The notes below the pieces were generated by a model that had not been told where the DNA came from, did not search any database, and saw only the letters and a list, made by a program, of their open reading frames with translations. The position numbers and the translations under genes are program-made. Of a stretch of DNA of 64,000 nt, positions 23,140 through 31,900 are shown piece after piece; the first letter of the stretch is position 1, and each line of letters begins with the position of its first letter. Source of the stretch: Spizellomyces punctatus DAOM BR117 (Eukaryota; Chytridiomycota; Chytridiomycetes; Spizellomycetales; Spizellomycetaceae); contig NW_015971539.1 of assembly GCF_000182565.1 (NCBI RefSeq), positions 1,297,219 through 1,361,218 of the forward strand. Direction: 5' to 3'.

Positions 23140-24572
23140 TTACGATATCTTCTGTTTCTTCCTCGGTGGAAGTGTGACATCCTCTGCTCCTTTTCTCCTT
23201 CTACTTCGAACTGTAGGTTCCACACGCAGTGTCGATTGTGTTTGTGCAGGAGGGACAACATATTCCGCTTCACGTTGTCCTCGCAATCTTGTGAGTGGAC
23301 GTACTTCACTTCCCAAGTCCGCGGTTAGCGGTACTAACGTTGGAGGATTGACAGCAACATTCGGAGGTGCTGGTGCAAAATTGACTTTTCTCCTATTTTT
23401 GGCTCATATATGTTTTTCAACTTCTTCAGGGGATGTTAATCTAATTTCCTCTACTTCCTCTCGTTCGGGTATAGAAGAATCTATTCTTTGTCTTTTTACC
23501 GTGGTCTGCTTATCATCTGGTTGTTTGTACTGTCTTCTTTTGGTTCCATGAGGAGCAACTCCAGCAAAAATCACATCCGGTGGTGGAGTTACTGGCTCTG
23601 TTTTTTGCTTCTTTTTGTTTAATCGAGGAATCGGCGGGGGTGCATTTGCTTTCCTTTTGGAACCTGCTAATATGGTTGCTTCCTTACCTTTGAAGTGAAA
23701 TGGAGTTCTAGCAGGAACCAGGATAAATTTTTCATTGACGGAGTTCTCTCTAAAACATCCGCTACACCAGACGGATCATGGCGGTCATTCAGGAGTACTG
23801 TATCATGCGGAATTGGTGCGGCACTACGAGGCATTGTTTCCATGGAGGCATCGATTTGAGGAGATTCCACATGAACCTCTGGAGTCAAGCCAGGGAAACT
23901 GCCTGGAATCGGTGGAATATAAGCATCGGCCATTGTCATCGCATCCAATGGAACAGCAGCGCCAGTCCCATGATTGACATGGTCATTTCCAACTGCATCT
24001 CGTCTAATTTCTGTCTCCCTTGTTAGAATTACAGGTTCTAGGGGAGTAGAATTTACATTACGTGGCTGTGCTGGAATCTCATTTCCATTAGGTGGTGCTT
24101 CAAACATTAAGCCCGTTTGGGAAGTCACTGATGCGGGATAGGAAAACACATGCCCCGATTCATCAGGAATCGGTAATCCTGAAAGGGAATTTTGCGTTCC
24201 AACAGTTAGAGCGTTCCCTCGACGACTTGGTGTAATAGAATCAAGATACTTCTGTTTCTTCCTGTAATCTTCCTCTGCTTTAACATATTCAAGACCGTCC
24301 CTGTAAGCCTTGGTAGTTCGTTGGGCAGCCGATAATTTCAGAACATCAGAAGATGAGAGCCTCGGTTCATATTTCGGTGCTGCATAGTTCGTCTTTGTTG
24401 CTAGGTCTTTCTCATGGACATTGCGGTTCCACGAATAGACAACTTGTGGTCGTCCGAGGATATCAATCTTTGAATAGTCTAGTGCGACACCCACTTGACG
24501 TTTTTGCAGATTTGGAATCGGTGGCGAAATAGCATATGTATCACTCAAGTAATTGGCTCGGTAATATGCCAT
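23140..24572 (-). pseudogene. Proline-rich viral protein, frameshifted and with one TGA
   Basis: The frame opens at ATG 24572 (MAYYRANYLSDTYAISPP) and runs 301 codons, but the last ~25 codons look non-coding. Moving to the adjacent frame at an A-run near 23,725-23,732 continues a coherent Pro/Lys/Arg-rich sequence (e.g. KRKANAPPPIPRLNKKKQK), crosses one TGA at 23406-23404, and ends PPRKKQKIS-stop at 23140. So one gene of about 475 codons carries a one-base frameshift and one nonsense codon. It contains an amphipathic piece (EDYRKKQKYLDSITPSRRG) and long disordered regions; the basic tail could bind DNA or localise to the nucleus. No family is recognised. Its position between MCP and fibre genes suggests a minor virion or scaffold protein. 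Confidence 0.6.
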
Positions 24573-24637
24573 ACTAGGTTTTTTCCTTTGCTATGTAGAG
24601 CTGAAAAAATAATATCTCTTCTGTTCTATAAATCAAG

Positions 24638-24934
24638 ATGCCTAATTGGTTTTCTAAAGCGAAAGCAAAGGCAAATGTTCTGTGGAATAACGCACCGTCA
24701 TATGTTGCCAAAGCAAGGAACTTTGCTAATCAAGCAGTCCGGCACGCCACCACATTGAATAAACACGTGCAGCACGTAAATCGCCAAGTACAAGAGTCAC
24801 CACTTTTCTCAGCAGGAGTCCGAGAGAAAAGTCAAAAGATTTCTAGTCATGGAGACACTGGGCTGAGGAAACTTACAGAACTTCACAAGAACGCTGACGA
24901 CTTTGTTGAAAGAGTGACTGGGAAAATTGAATGA
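24638..24934 (+). CDS. Small basic amphipathic viral protein (98 aa)
   Basis: Intact ATG-to-stop frame on the strand opposite to its neighbours, divergent from the proline-rich gene across 65 AT-rich bases and convergent with the MCP gene. The N-terminus is an aromatic/basic amphipathic helix (MPNWFSKAKAKANVLWNNA), followed by helical, Ala/Gln/His-rich sequence (NFANQAVRHATTLNKHVQHV) and an acidic/basic tail. Size and composition resemble small internal or membrane-active virion proteins of polinton/adenovirus-type viruses, but this is only a resemblance. Confidence 0.55.
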   Translation: MPNWFSKAKAKANVLWNNAPSYVAKARNFANQAVRHATTLNKHVQHVNRQVQESPLFSAGVREKSQKISSHGDTGLRKLTELHKNADDFVERVTGKIE

Positions 24935-25012
24935 ACATATTTGTTTAGGCTGGTTGTTCAAGAAGCAGTAAGAAGCTAGAGCTTTATGTAGACGACAAGC
25001 TGGGAATTAAAA

Positions 25013-25027
25013 CATCTCAAAAAGATG
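25013..25027. terminator. Small hairpin between convergent ends of the 98-aa ORF and the MCP gene
   Basis: CATCT-CAAAA-AGATG, a 5-bp stem with 5-base loop, followed by A-runs on the plus strand. It uses the same CATCT/AGATG arms seen in the TATCGATA palindromes. Weak on its own. Confidence 0.35.
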
Positions 25028-25048
25028 GGAAAAAATGCCAAGGCAGCC

Positions 25049-26302
25049 TTAGACCACAGTCACGACCACACCAATGCTTAAAGTGACATTTTCGTGGTAG
25101 CACGTTACCATACGCACCTTTTGCGTAGGTGCAACAGCATGTTGCATATGTACTCTTAATAAACCGTCTGTCCCTGTAAAACTCAATGCCGCCTGACTGC
25201 CTTCATCCTTGCTGGCAAAACTCCATCCAAATGAAAAGGCTTTTGAATCATAGTCGGCGAACGACATATCCATCTCCCCGAGTTGGTCAAAGTTGTTATT
25301 TGATAACTGTGTGACCAGTAACGTTTGATTATCAGATGGGCTATGGCTGAACCCTTGCGTTCCACTTGGAATGGTAAGATTTGCCCCCAATTGAATTCGC
25401 CACTCGCGAAGCCCTTGTGAAGAATACATTAGCGCCTTATCTTTCGTCTGGTCATTGAGAACATCATCGTCCACAAACGACATTTCGATCCCTTGAAGTG
25501 ACCTTACACCACTCATATGAAGCAAAAATGTATTCCGGTTTCCGCCACTACATGCGTTTTCCGTTTGGGTTGAGCGCACATAGTCATAGAATATTGGCTT
25601 TCCATCACTTATAGCGCGTGTTGAATTGATGACACTGCTTGGTGGTGGTGTCACATACGAAATCAAAGTCCTGATATTTGATACTCTAATCTCTCCAACT
25701 CCAGCCGATGTAAAGACGGTTGAAGGATCCGCAAGCGTGATTATGATTTCGAGTGCTTGATTTGGAAGTGCCCAAACAGGGAAGAACTGGTCATTTGTCA
25801 GATGAAAGAAACCCACAAAAGGGTGATGGTTGATGGAGATGGTACTCGATGTTGCAAAGATATTGGTGTTTCCATATCCGGAAAGTTGGCTCAACAATTT
25901 CTTACTACCAGCAGATAGATTGCGGTACGTTTGTACTAGATAAAGAGGATAGTTTGGTATATTGACAACTGTTTCTCCTCCTGCTTTGATGGTCAATGAT
26001 TGAATAATGGATTCCAAGCCAAGATACGTGTTTTTAACACCTGTACCAGGAGTTATCAGGTTCCCTGCATTATCATATGCAGAAACATCCATTGACAGAA
26101 TTAGTTTCTGCAAAATGAAAGAGACCGAATTCGAGTTGCAAGTGATCTTAATCGGAGTCAGGTTTCTTGACTTTGTCGTATATGTACTTTGACCTATCGG
26201 AGAATAGATTGACACCCCCTCACCGCGAGGATCGGAGTAACTTTTGGCGAAGGAATTTGTTGAGAAGATCCAGTTACGTGGTACAGCAACTTCTTCTGAC
26301 AT
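25049..26302 (-). CDS. Major capsid protein, probable double jelly-roll type of a polinton-like virus
   Basis: Intact 417-residue frame with ATG at 26302. The whole protein is beta-rich with Asn/Gly/Ser loops and no signal or membrane helix, the look of a double jelly-roll capsid protein. Landmarks include YLGLESIIQSLTIKAGGETV, FFPVWALPNQALEIIITLAD (PNQ.L in the first roll), GGNRNTFLLHMSGVRSLQGI, GLREWRIQLGANLTIPSG, FSFGWSFASKDEGSQAALSF and a C-terminal ENVTLSIGVVVTVV strand. Length is within the range known for PLV/virophage MCPs. The assignment rests on composition and on neighbouring packaging ATPase and penton-like genes, not on a search. A structure prediction showing two stacked eight-stranded rolls would settle it. 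Confidence 0.68.
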   Translation of the reverse strand: MSEEVAVPRNWIFSTNSFAKSYSDPRGEGVSIYSPIGQSTYTTKSRNLTPIKITCNSNSVSFILQKLILSMDVSAYDNAGNLITPGTGVKNTYLGLESIIQSLTIKAGGETVVNIPNYPLYLVQTYRNLSAGSKKLLSQLSGYGNTNIFATSSTISINHHPFVGFFHLTNDQFFPVWALPNQALEIIITLADPSTVFTSAGVGEIRVSNIRTLISYVTPPPSSVINSTRAISDGKPIFYDYVRSTQTENACSGGNRNTFLLHMSGVRSLQGIEMSFVDDDVLNDQTKDKALMYSSQGLREWRIQLGANLTIPSGTQGFSHSPSDNQTLLVTQLSNNNFDQLGEMDMSFADYDSKAFSFGWSFASKDEGSQAALSFTGTDGLLRVHMQHAVAPTQKVRMVTCYHENVTLSIGVVVTVV

Positions 26303-26344
26303 CTTTGTTTACTGATTGCAGGAAAAAAAAAAATGGAAGATTTT

Positions 26345-26755
26345 TCAGCCAAAAATACCACCATAGTTGTCCTCCTCAACATTGTCCTCCTCAAAGAATG
26401 GTGATCTAGAGTCAAAGAATGGTTCATCATCACCGAATTTCAAAATTACGCTCTTTTTTTTAGATGGACGTATTGCTGCTGGCTGCGCCTTTGCTGCTGG
26501 TTTGGATCTCTTGCTCCTAGTTGGTGTTGGTGTTGGTGTTGGTGTTGCCTTCTTTCCTCGCTTCGTGTTTTGTCGTTCTTCCCTCGCCAACCGCTTCTGT
26601 TCCTTCTCCTCTTCAAGGATGCGTTTGGCCTCATCGATCCTCCTTTGTTTATCCTGCTCCTTCCGTTCCTTCTCGCGTTTTGCTTGCATTAGGCGCAATT
26701 GTTCAGCCCTCGCTTTCTGCGCCTTCTCCAATGCAGCCCGTTGCTTGTCCGTCAT
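26345..26755 (-). CDS. Highly charged coiled-coil/Lys-rich viral protein
   Basis: Minus-strand frame upstream of MCP in the same direction. The first half is a long single alpha-helix or coiled coil (QRAALEKAQKARAEQLRLMQ, RIDEAKRILEEEKEQKRL), followed by a TPTPTPTPTRSKR hinge, a basic stretch (KPAAKAQPAAIRPSKKKS) and an acidic C-terminus (FFEEDNVEEDNYGGIFG). The ATG at 26755 (MTDKQ) is the first available, but the frame stays open upstream to a TAA next to the assembly gap and has a plausible Pro/Glu-rich composition, so the N-terminus may extend into the gap. Basic body and acidic tail suggest a DNA-condensing core or scaffold protein; no family is recognised. Confidence 0.5.
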   Translation of the reverse strand: MTDKQRAALEKAQKARAEQLRLMQAKREKERKEQDKQRRIDEAKRILEEEKEQKRLAREERQNTKRGKKATPTPTPTPTRSKRSKPAAKAQPAAIRPSKKKSVILKFGDDEPFFDSRSPFFEEDNVEEDNYGGIFG

Positions 26756-26885
26756 CGGGCGTTTCACCTTTTGCTTTGGAGGCTGTTCTGGTATAATTTC
26801 TGCTTTTTGAACAGGTGCTTGTTCAGCGGGTGGTTCTACATTATCTTGTGGAACGGCACTCGATTCTTGATGATTTTGATTTTAC

Positions 26886-27054
26886 NNNNNNNNNNNNNNN
26901 NNNNNNNNNNNNNNNNNNNNNNNNNNNNNNNNNNNNNNNNNNNNNNNNNNNNNNNNNNNNNNNNNNNNNNNNNNNNNNNNNNNNNNNNNNNNNNNNNNNN
27001 NNNNNNNNNNNNNNNNNNNNNNNNNNNNNNNNNNNNNNNNNNNNNNNNNNNNNN
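26886..27054. other. Assembly gap (169 N)
   Basis: A run of N that cuts the 3' end of the penton-like gene and possibly the 5' end of the coiled-coil gene. Sequence just left of the gap fits the coiled-coil protein better than the penton frame, so the true junction lies inside the gap. Confidence 0.99.
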
Positions 27055-27681
27055 GAATTCGATTTTGGAGATAGTGTCATCAACAGGGAGCCATTCACCT
27101 CTGTCGTTAGTCCACGTGACTACATCGCCGAAACTATCAGGGACAACCGCAGCAATTACGGATTGGGCGGAATCATTGAAGTCACTGAGGAAACGGCTTC
27201 CTTGGACTTGGATGTTGCTTGTGACAAGCATTGGATACGAACCGGACAAATTGACAGCATTCTTCAGTGTGATAGTCTTGTAATATCCCGTTTCACTCCA
27301 TCTTGACATTCCTGTTAGAAGATAAGAGGATGTTCCTCTCGAAGCGGCAAGAACCTTGAAGTTCTTGCTACCAGATGTGGAAAGTGTCAATCTCCTCATA
27401 ACAGAGTTGTATGTGGCATTGTAGGCTTGTGTCCCGGCTGAACTCAACGCTTGAGCAATGGCATTTGGAAAATTTGCTATGCTGTAGTTACCATTAGGTA
27501 TTTTCGCAGATAAGATGGTTGGATCGCCTTCTTCAACAAAATTAATCGTGTTATTAGAATCGTTGACCAGATCCCAATCTTGAAGGAAAGAAACCGAGAG
27601 AACCTTCATCATTTCCATCCTCCGAGGAGGTATTGAGAATGATCGAGACTTTAAGGAGCAGTATGTCACTTCGTTAATCAT
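27055..27681 (-). CDS. Minor capsid (penton-type) protein, 3' end lost in the gap
   Basis: ATG at 27681; about 209 codons are readable before the gap (MINEVTYCSLKSRSFSIPPRR). The pattern GNYSIANFPNAIAQALSSAG ... YNATYNSVMRRLTLSTSG ... KNFKVLAASRGTSSYLLTGM is typical of penton/minor capsid proteins of polintons and PLVs: a 'time to discretise' strand-helix followed by a beta hairpin and an L.G. motif. Later SNIQVQGSRFLSDFNDSAQSVIAAVVPDSFGD and WLPVDDTISKIEF fit a single jelly roll. It diverges from the ATPase gene by 41 bases. Presumably occupies five-fold vertices and anchors the fibre. The apparent continuation past the gap to 26836 is not trustworthy. Confidence 0.62.
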
Positions 27682-27722
27682 GATATTTCCTTACCTTTAT
27701 GTAAAGACAAAGGAAAATTTAA
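27682..27722. promoter_or_regulatory. Short divergent promoter between minor capsid and ATPase genes
   Basis: Only 41 bases, strongly AT-rich, separate the two divergent ATGs, with TTTCCTTA and its near complement TAAAGACAAAGGAAA on either side. Both genes must be driven from this stretch or from within each other. Confidence 0.5.
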
Positions 27723-28328
27723 ATGTCCTATAAACCACGCCCAATCTTTCCCGTAGGGAAAAAGAAGAGAGATCCTCGTGTTCCACGTGACCTGGCATCA
27801 CTGCCTCTATGTACAACTCTTGTCGCTCCGAGGAAAAGTGGTAAAAGTGCATTAGTCTGCGGTCTGATTGAGGATGTCTATGCTAAATTACACGATCGAG
27901 TCATTATCATGTCCGACACAGTTGAATATGATGCTTCTGTGAAGGTACTGGCCGAAACCACAAAACATAAAAATATCTACTTTACAGACGAGGTTTCCAA
28001 TGCATCCATCGCTAAAATAGTAGAAGAACAGAAGAAAACGCCTGAGAAGTCACTTCTATTATTCATTGACGACGCTGGTGATTCTGCGCAAAGTAAAGAA
28101 CTCAACAAGGAGTTATCGAAACTCTATACAAAAGGGAGGCATTTCAATATAGGAAATATTGTAGCCATCCAGAGTGTAACCGGACAACTTTCATGTAAAA
28201 TGAAGAACTGCACCACTGAGTGGGTGGTGTTTAAAAACAATGCAGAGGACATGAAACTTTCAGCAAAGTTACTTGCTTCCGCCTACAAAGATGATAAAGA
28301 AGTTCTAACATTTCTCACCGAGTTGTAG
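27723..28328 (+). CDS. FtsK/HerA-type (A32-like) DNA packaging ATPase
   Basis: A 201-residue P-loop ATPase expected to pump viral DNA into capsids. Walker A is APRKSGKSALVCGLI (GxxxSGKS-like, about residues 34-48). Walker B is SLLLFIDDAGDSAQS with the Asp-Asp pair. A downstream sensor-like segment NIGNIVAIQSVTGQLSCKMKNCTTEW fits the A32/packaging family (..Q....R..). The size is near the short end for PLV ATPases. The last codons TTG-TAG overlap the outer end of the chromovirus LTR (LTR starts 28324), so the native C-terminus may have been replaced by retrotransposon sequence. Confidence 0.82.
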   Translation: MSYKPRPIFPVGKKKRDPRVPRDLASLPLCTTLVAPRKSGKSALVCGLIEDVYAKLHDRVIIMSDTVEYDASVKVLAETTKHKNIYFTDEVSNASIAKIVEEQKKTPEKSLLLFIDDAGDSAQSKELNKELSKLYTKGRHFNIGNIVAIQSVTGQLSCKMKNCTTEWVVFKNNAEDMKLSAKLLASAYKDDKEVLTFLTEL

Positions 28329-28923
28329 CGGATTTTTTGTTGGTAGACTACGGTAAAGACAACTTGGGTCTCCTAGCAGGTTGTGTGGGTGTCCGTACTA
28401 GGAATCGTAGTCTCCAAATCCTTTCTTTGGGCGTCGGTAGCGACTTGGGGGCGAGAGGCAAGGAGAGTCGGTTAGTTGTGAACCGAGCAGGATTTAGAGG
28501 CTTCGGTACGGGTGATCAGGCCGTTGAAGCGCTCTGTTAGGTTCCTGTTAACCTAAGATTGGAGTTGAGAAGCGAGTTATGGGGATTTTGTGTCGCTACG
28601 GCTTCTGCCCCCGACTTATTTTATTGAATACCTCCTTTTTATACAAGATTCTTGGATAAACTGTTAAACTAAACTAAACTAATGGGTGTCGCTGCACCGC
28701 AACTGATTTATTGGTGGCGGTACCGATCTCTTCCTTTTCCGCACTGGCTCGGGCCTCCACAGGTTGTACGAGGCACGCTGAAATCTAATGCGCCAATTGC
28801 CATTCTCCGAACCGGTTTTTTCGGTCGCGGTAACCCAATCGGTGGAGTTGGTCACGCGATTCGTGCTTCCCGCGTCCGATTTGGGCTTACTCGCGATCTC
28901 TCGAAGACGTCCTCGTCGTTACA
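28324..28923 (-). repeat. 3' LTR of the chromovirus
   Basis: A 600-bp direct repeat of 36615-37214, ending in TGTAAC on the minus-strand 5' side and GCTACA (GTTACA in the partner) on the other, the usual TG..CA form. About seven substitutions were seen between the LTRs, three of them CG to CA. Just inside (28924-28933) is the purine tract AAAGGGGGGA on the minus strand. Confidence 0.95.
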
Positions 28924-28933
28924 TCCCCCCTTT
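28924..28933 (-). promoter_or_regulatory. Polypurine tract of the chromovirus
   Basis: AAAGGGGGGA directly abutting the TGTAAC start of the 3' LTR on the minus strand; primes plus-strand DNA synthesis in LTR retroelements. Confidence 0.85.
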
Positions 28934-28980
28934 GAAGAGCCAACACACCGGCGCTCCGAGCGGGGGTGTTGGGACGTCAA

Positions 28981-31900
28981 TTACCAGGTCGGTACCGGAT
29001 CTGTGGGGTCCGCTTCATCTGCATCTTGGTTCACGACCCAGATGATACTGGCACGGCCACCGACGTTGCAACAAAACCAGATTTGATCTGTTGCGGTACG
29101 AACGATGGTACCCGGGGTCACGTCGGGGCCAGTTCTGGTTACGTAGAGGGCCGTAAAGGTCTCCGCGGCCCTTTTCAGGTTTGTCGCGCGGAAATGGTAC
29201 TCCGCGTGCTCGTGATGTCGGGGTCTGGTGAGCCTTGCAGAGGCTTCCGCTGCGTTCGCCGTCCTTAGGAGCACCGTCCTAGCTGCTTCAATGACGGCGG
29301 ACGCAAACTCGTGGGCGTCGTCGTTCGGCCAATCGGTGAACGGAGCCGTTTTTCGGCTTCCCGCCTCGTGTTGGGGAACCCCGCGGTCGAGCCAAGCGGC
29401 GCACGGAGCTGGGCGCCCTCTTTTTCCGGGTTTTTTCGCGTCGGCAACTATTCCGACCGCTGCTTCACCACCATCGGTGGCCTTGCTGTAGGGGTCCGCG
29501 ATGTGGTTTGTGAGGGGCTGGCCCACCGCGTAAGGTTTCGGAGCGTCGACTCCCAGCCAAAACTCATGCCCTGGAGTCTGCAGCGGCGCGTTGGGGTTGG
29601 TCCGAAGCTGATGAACCCAGGAGTGAACCCAGGTAGCGATCGCAACCCCAAGGCGATCCAGCATGCCCTCGGCCTCGAAGTCGCCCGAGTCTTCCTCCCA
29701 AGGGTAGCCGGACATGTACGTGGAAGGTACGCTCACTCCTGCTTGTCCTCTGAGATCGGTGTTCATTGTGTTAGAAATGGAAGTTTTAGTTTCGGTGTCG
29801 ATAGAAGGGGTTTGCGAAGCAGAGTGAGTGTGTAAGGGAAGTAGGTCGTGGGCGGTTGAAGAAGAAAAAAGAGGGGGAGCGTGCAGGGGCGTCCTTTTAA
29901 GGTCGTCGCCGGCTGATTTTGACAGCTCGGACGCGCGTAAGCGTGATCGGGAGGCTTGGTGTGGCGTTCTCGACTGGTGAGGTAAGCCACGCGAAACTGG
30001 TTTTCTTTCTGGTGAGAGGGCGTGATTATCACGTGAGCTATCGTCCGGATAAACCGCGAAGCATTGGTGGTCGGAAGCATAAGCCGTATCTTCCGGGGCG
30101 TCGCCTGCAAGGCTGACTACCAAAGAGTCCTCTACTAGCGCGCTAGTGGGAGCTCTGGATCTCCAGTACTCTTCTAAGGCTTCGGAAGCCTCTGTTAGGG
30201 CTTCCTCTGGTTCCCAGGTATCCTCATGGGGTGGGTATCCGGACCAACGTATTCGAAATTGACGTTTTCCGCGCCTGGTTCGATGGTCTACTATCGCTTC
30301 CACTTCAAACTCGCCATCTGAAGCGTCGGAATCCTCCGCTTGTGCTTCCGCGACCTTTTCCTCAGTTTCGGCGTCGACAGGCTTCTGGTACGGACGTAAT
30401 TTCGATATGTGAAACCATGGATGAAGTCGTCTCATCTTGTCTGGCAGTTTTAACTCGTAGTTGTCGCGGAGAGGGTTACAGTCGGTCACCGTGACTGGTC
30501 CCAGCCATTTCGGAGCGATCTTGGACTCATACCCTGCTAGGTTTTTCGTGCTCAGAAGCACCTTATCTCCTCTCCGGAACTCCAAATGTCGTCGCGATAA
30601 ATCGTAATATCTTTTCTGCGAATCCTGGGCTTCGATCATCAGATCTCGGATAAGGATGTTTAGGTCGCCGAGGTGTTTACAGAGCTCCTCCGCATCTGCA
30701 TTTCTGGTTTCTGACGGCCTTTCGACGATGTCCGCCAGTGGATTGTGGGGCTCATAGCCTAGGTCCATTCTGAATCGCGTCATTTTTGTCGCCTCGTGTA
30801 CCGTATCGTTGATAATGAATTCCGCAACCGGAAGAAAGGTGTCCCAGTCGTCTAATCGGGTGTTGACCATTGTGGTAAGGACCTGCAAGACCGTTGCGTT
30901 GTCTCTTTCTGATTGTCCATCACCTTGAGGGTGGTAGGCTGTGGTGAGCTCTTGATTAATCTTTAGGTTTTTGCAGACCTCCTGCCAAAATCGACTCGTA
31001 AATTTGGAGTCGCGGTCCGAGATAATGGTCTCCGGGATGCCGTGCAATGGGACGTAGCGCTCTATAAAGAGTTCCGCGACCTGAATAGCTGTCGCAGTGC
31101 TCTTGAGGGGCCATACGTGGATCCTCTTTGAGCATTTACATGCTATTAACCAAAAGGCGTCGTACCCTCTGGAAGTAAGTGGGAGCTTGGTTACGAAGTC
31201 AGTCGTGATGACTGTCCAGCGTCCCGGAGCTGGTGGTATGGGTTTCAGCAACCCCGGAATCAGTTGCGGTACCCTTTTTGAGCGTTGACAGGTTTCACAT
31301 CCTGCGCAGTGTTTTCTGAAATCTTGTGCCATTTTCGGCCACCAGACTTGCGCTGCAGCTCTAGCGTAGGTTCTTTCGAATCCGAAGTGTCCTCCCCCCT
31401 CGTGAAAAAGCTTGCGCACCTCAGGGGTGCAAGCAGGGGGCACGTAAAGGCGCCAAAGGTCTTCGGAGACTGAAAAACGGTGCCACAGCAGGTTATCTGC
31501 ACGTTGCCAGTCCTGAAGAAAGCGCGTGTCGGCGGTAGTGTACGTGTCGGGGCTGGTCTCCCATAGAAGGGTGCGGGCCTGTTGGGCGATGGGGTGGAGT
31601 GGGCCGGTGAGGCCAGCGCGGATGGCGGTGATGAGTGCGGGCTGTAACGCCAAACGAAAGATGGCATCTGCCAGTGTTGAGGAGGGTGCGGGACCGGCTG
31701 GCGGGGTGCGCGGCCGTCGTCCTTTGCGTTCCGACACCCATATTTCGGTCCCGGTAGAGCAAAGAAGAGTTTCCGCGCCAAGTAGCCGCGAAAGTGTATC
31801 AGCGACTATGTGGAAGCGTCCTGGTTTGTGTACGATTGTCATCCATTCGGACCAGTAACTAAGATTGAGGGCCCAGCGGAGGAGCTTTCGGTTCTCGCCT

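Noticed and set aside
16747-23406. Alternative genetic code (TGA as sense) to explain the open-through stops
   Set aside because: Host genes in the window end in TGA (e.g. SQOR at 53903, APSES gene at 57221), and the Fanzor comparison shows TGA arising from CGA.
26815-27306. Plus-strand frames through the 169-N gap
   Set aside because: They are N plus antisense of the penton-like gene.
28337-29086. Short ORFs inside the left LTR, repeated in the right LTR (36628-37261)
   Set aside because: Duplicate because the LTRs are direct repeats; no ATG in some, no motif in any.
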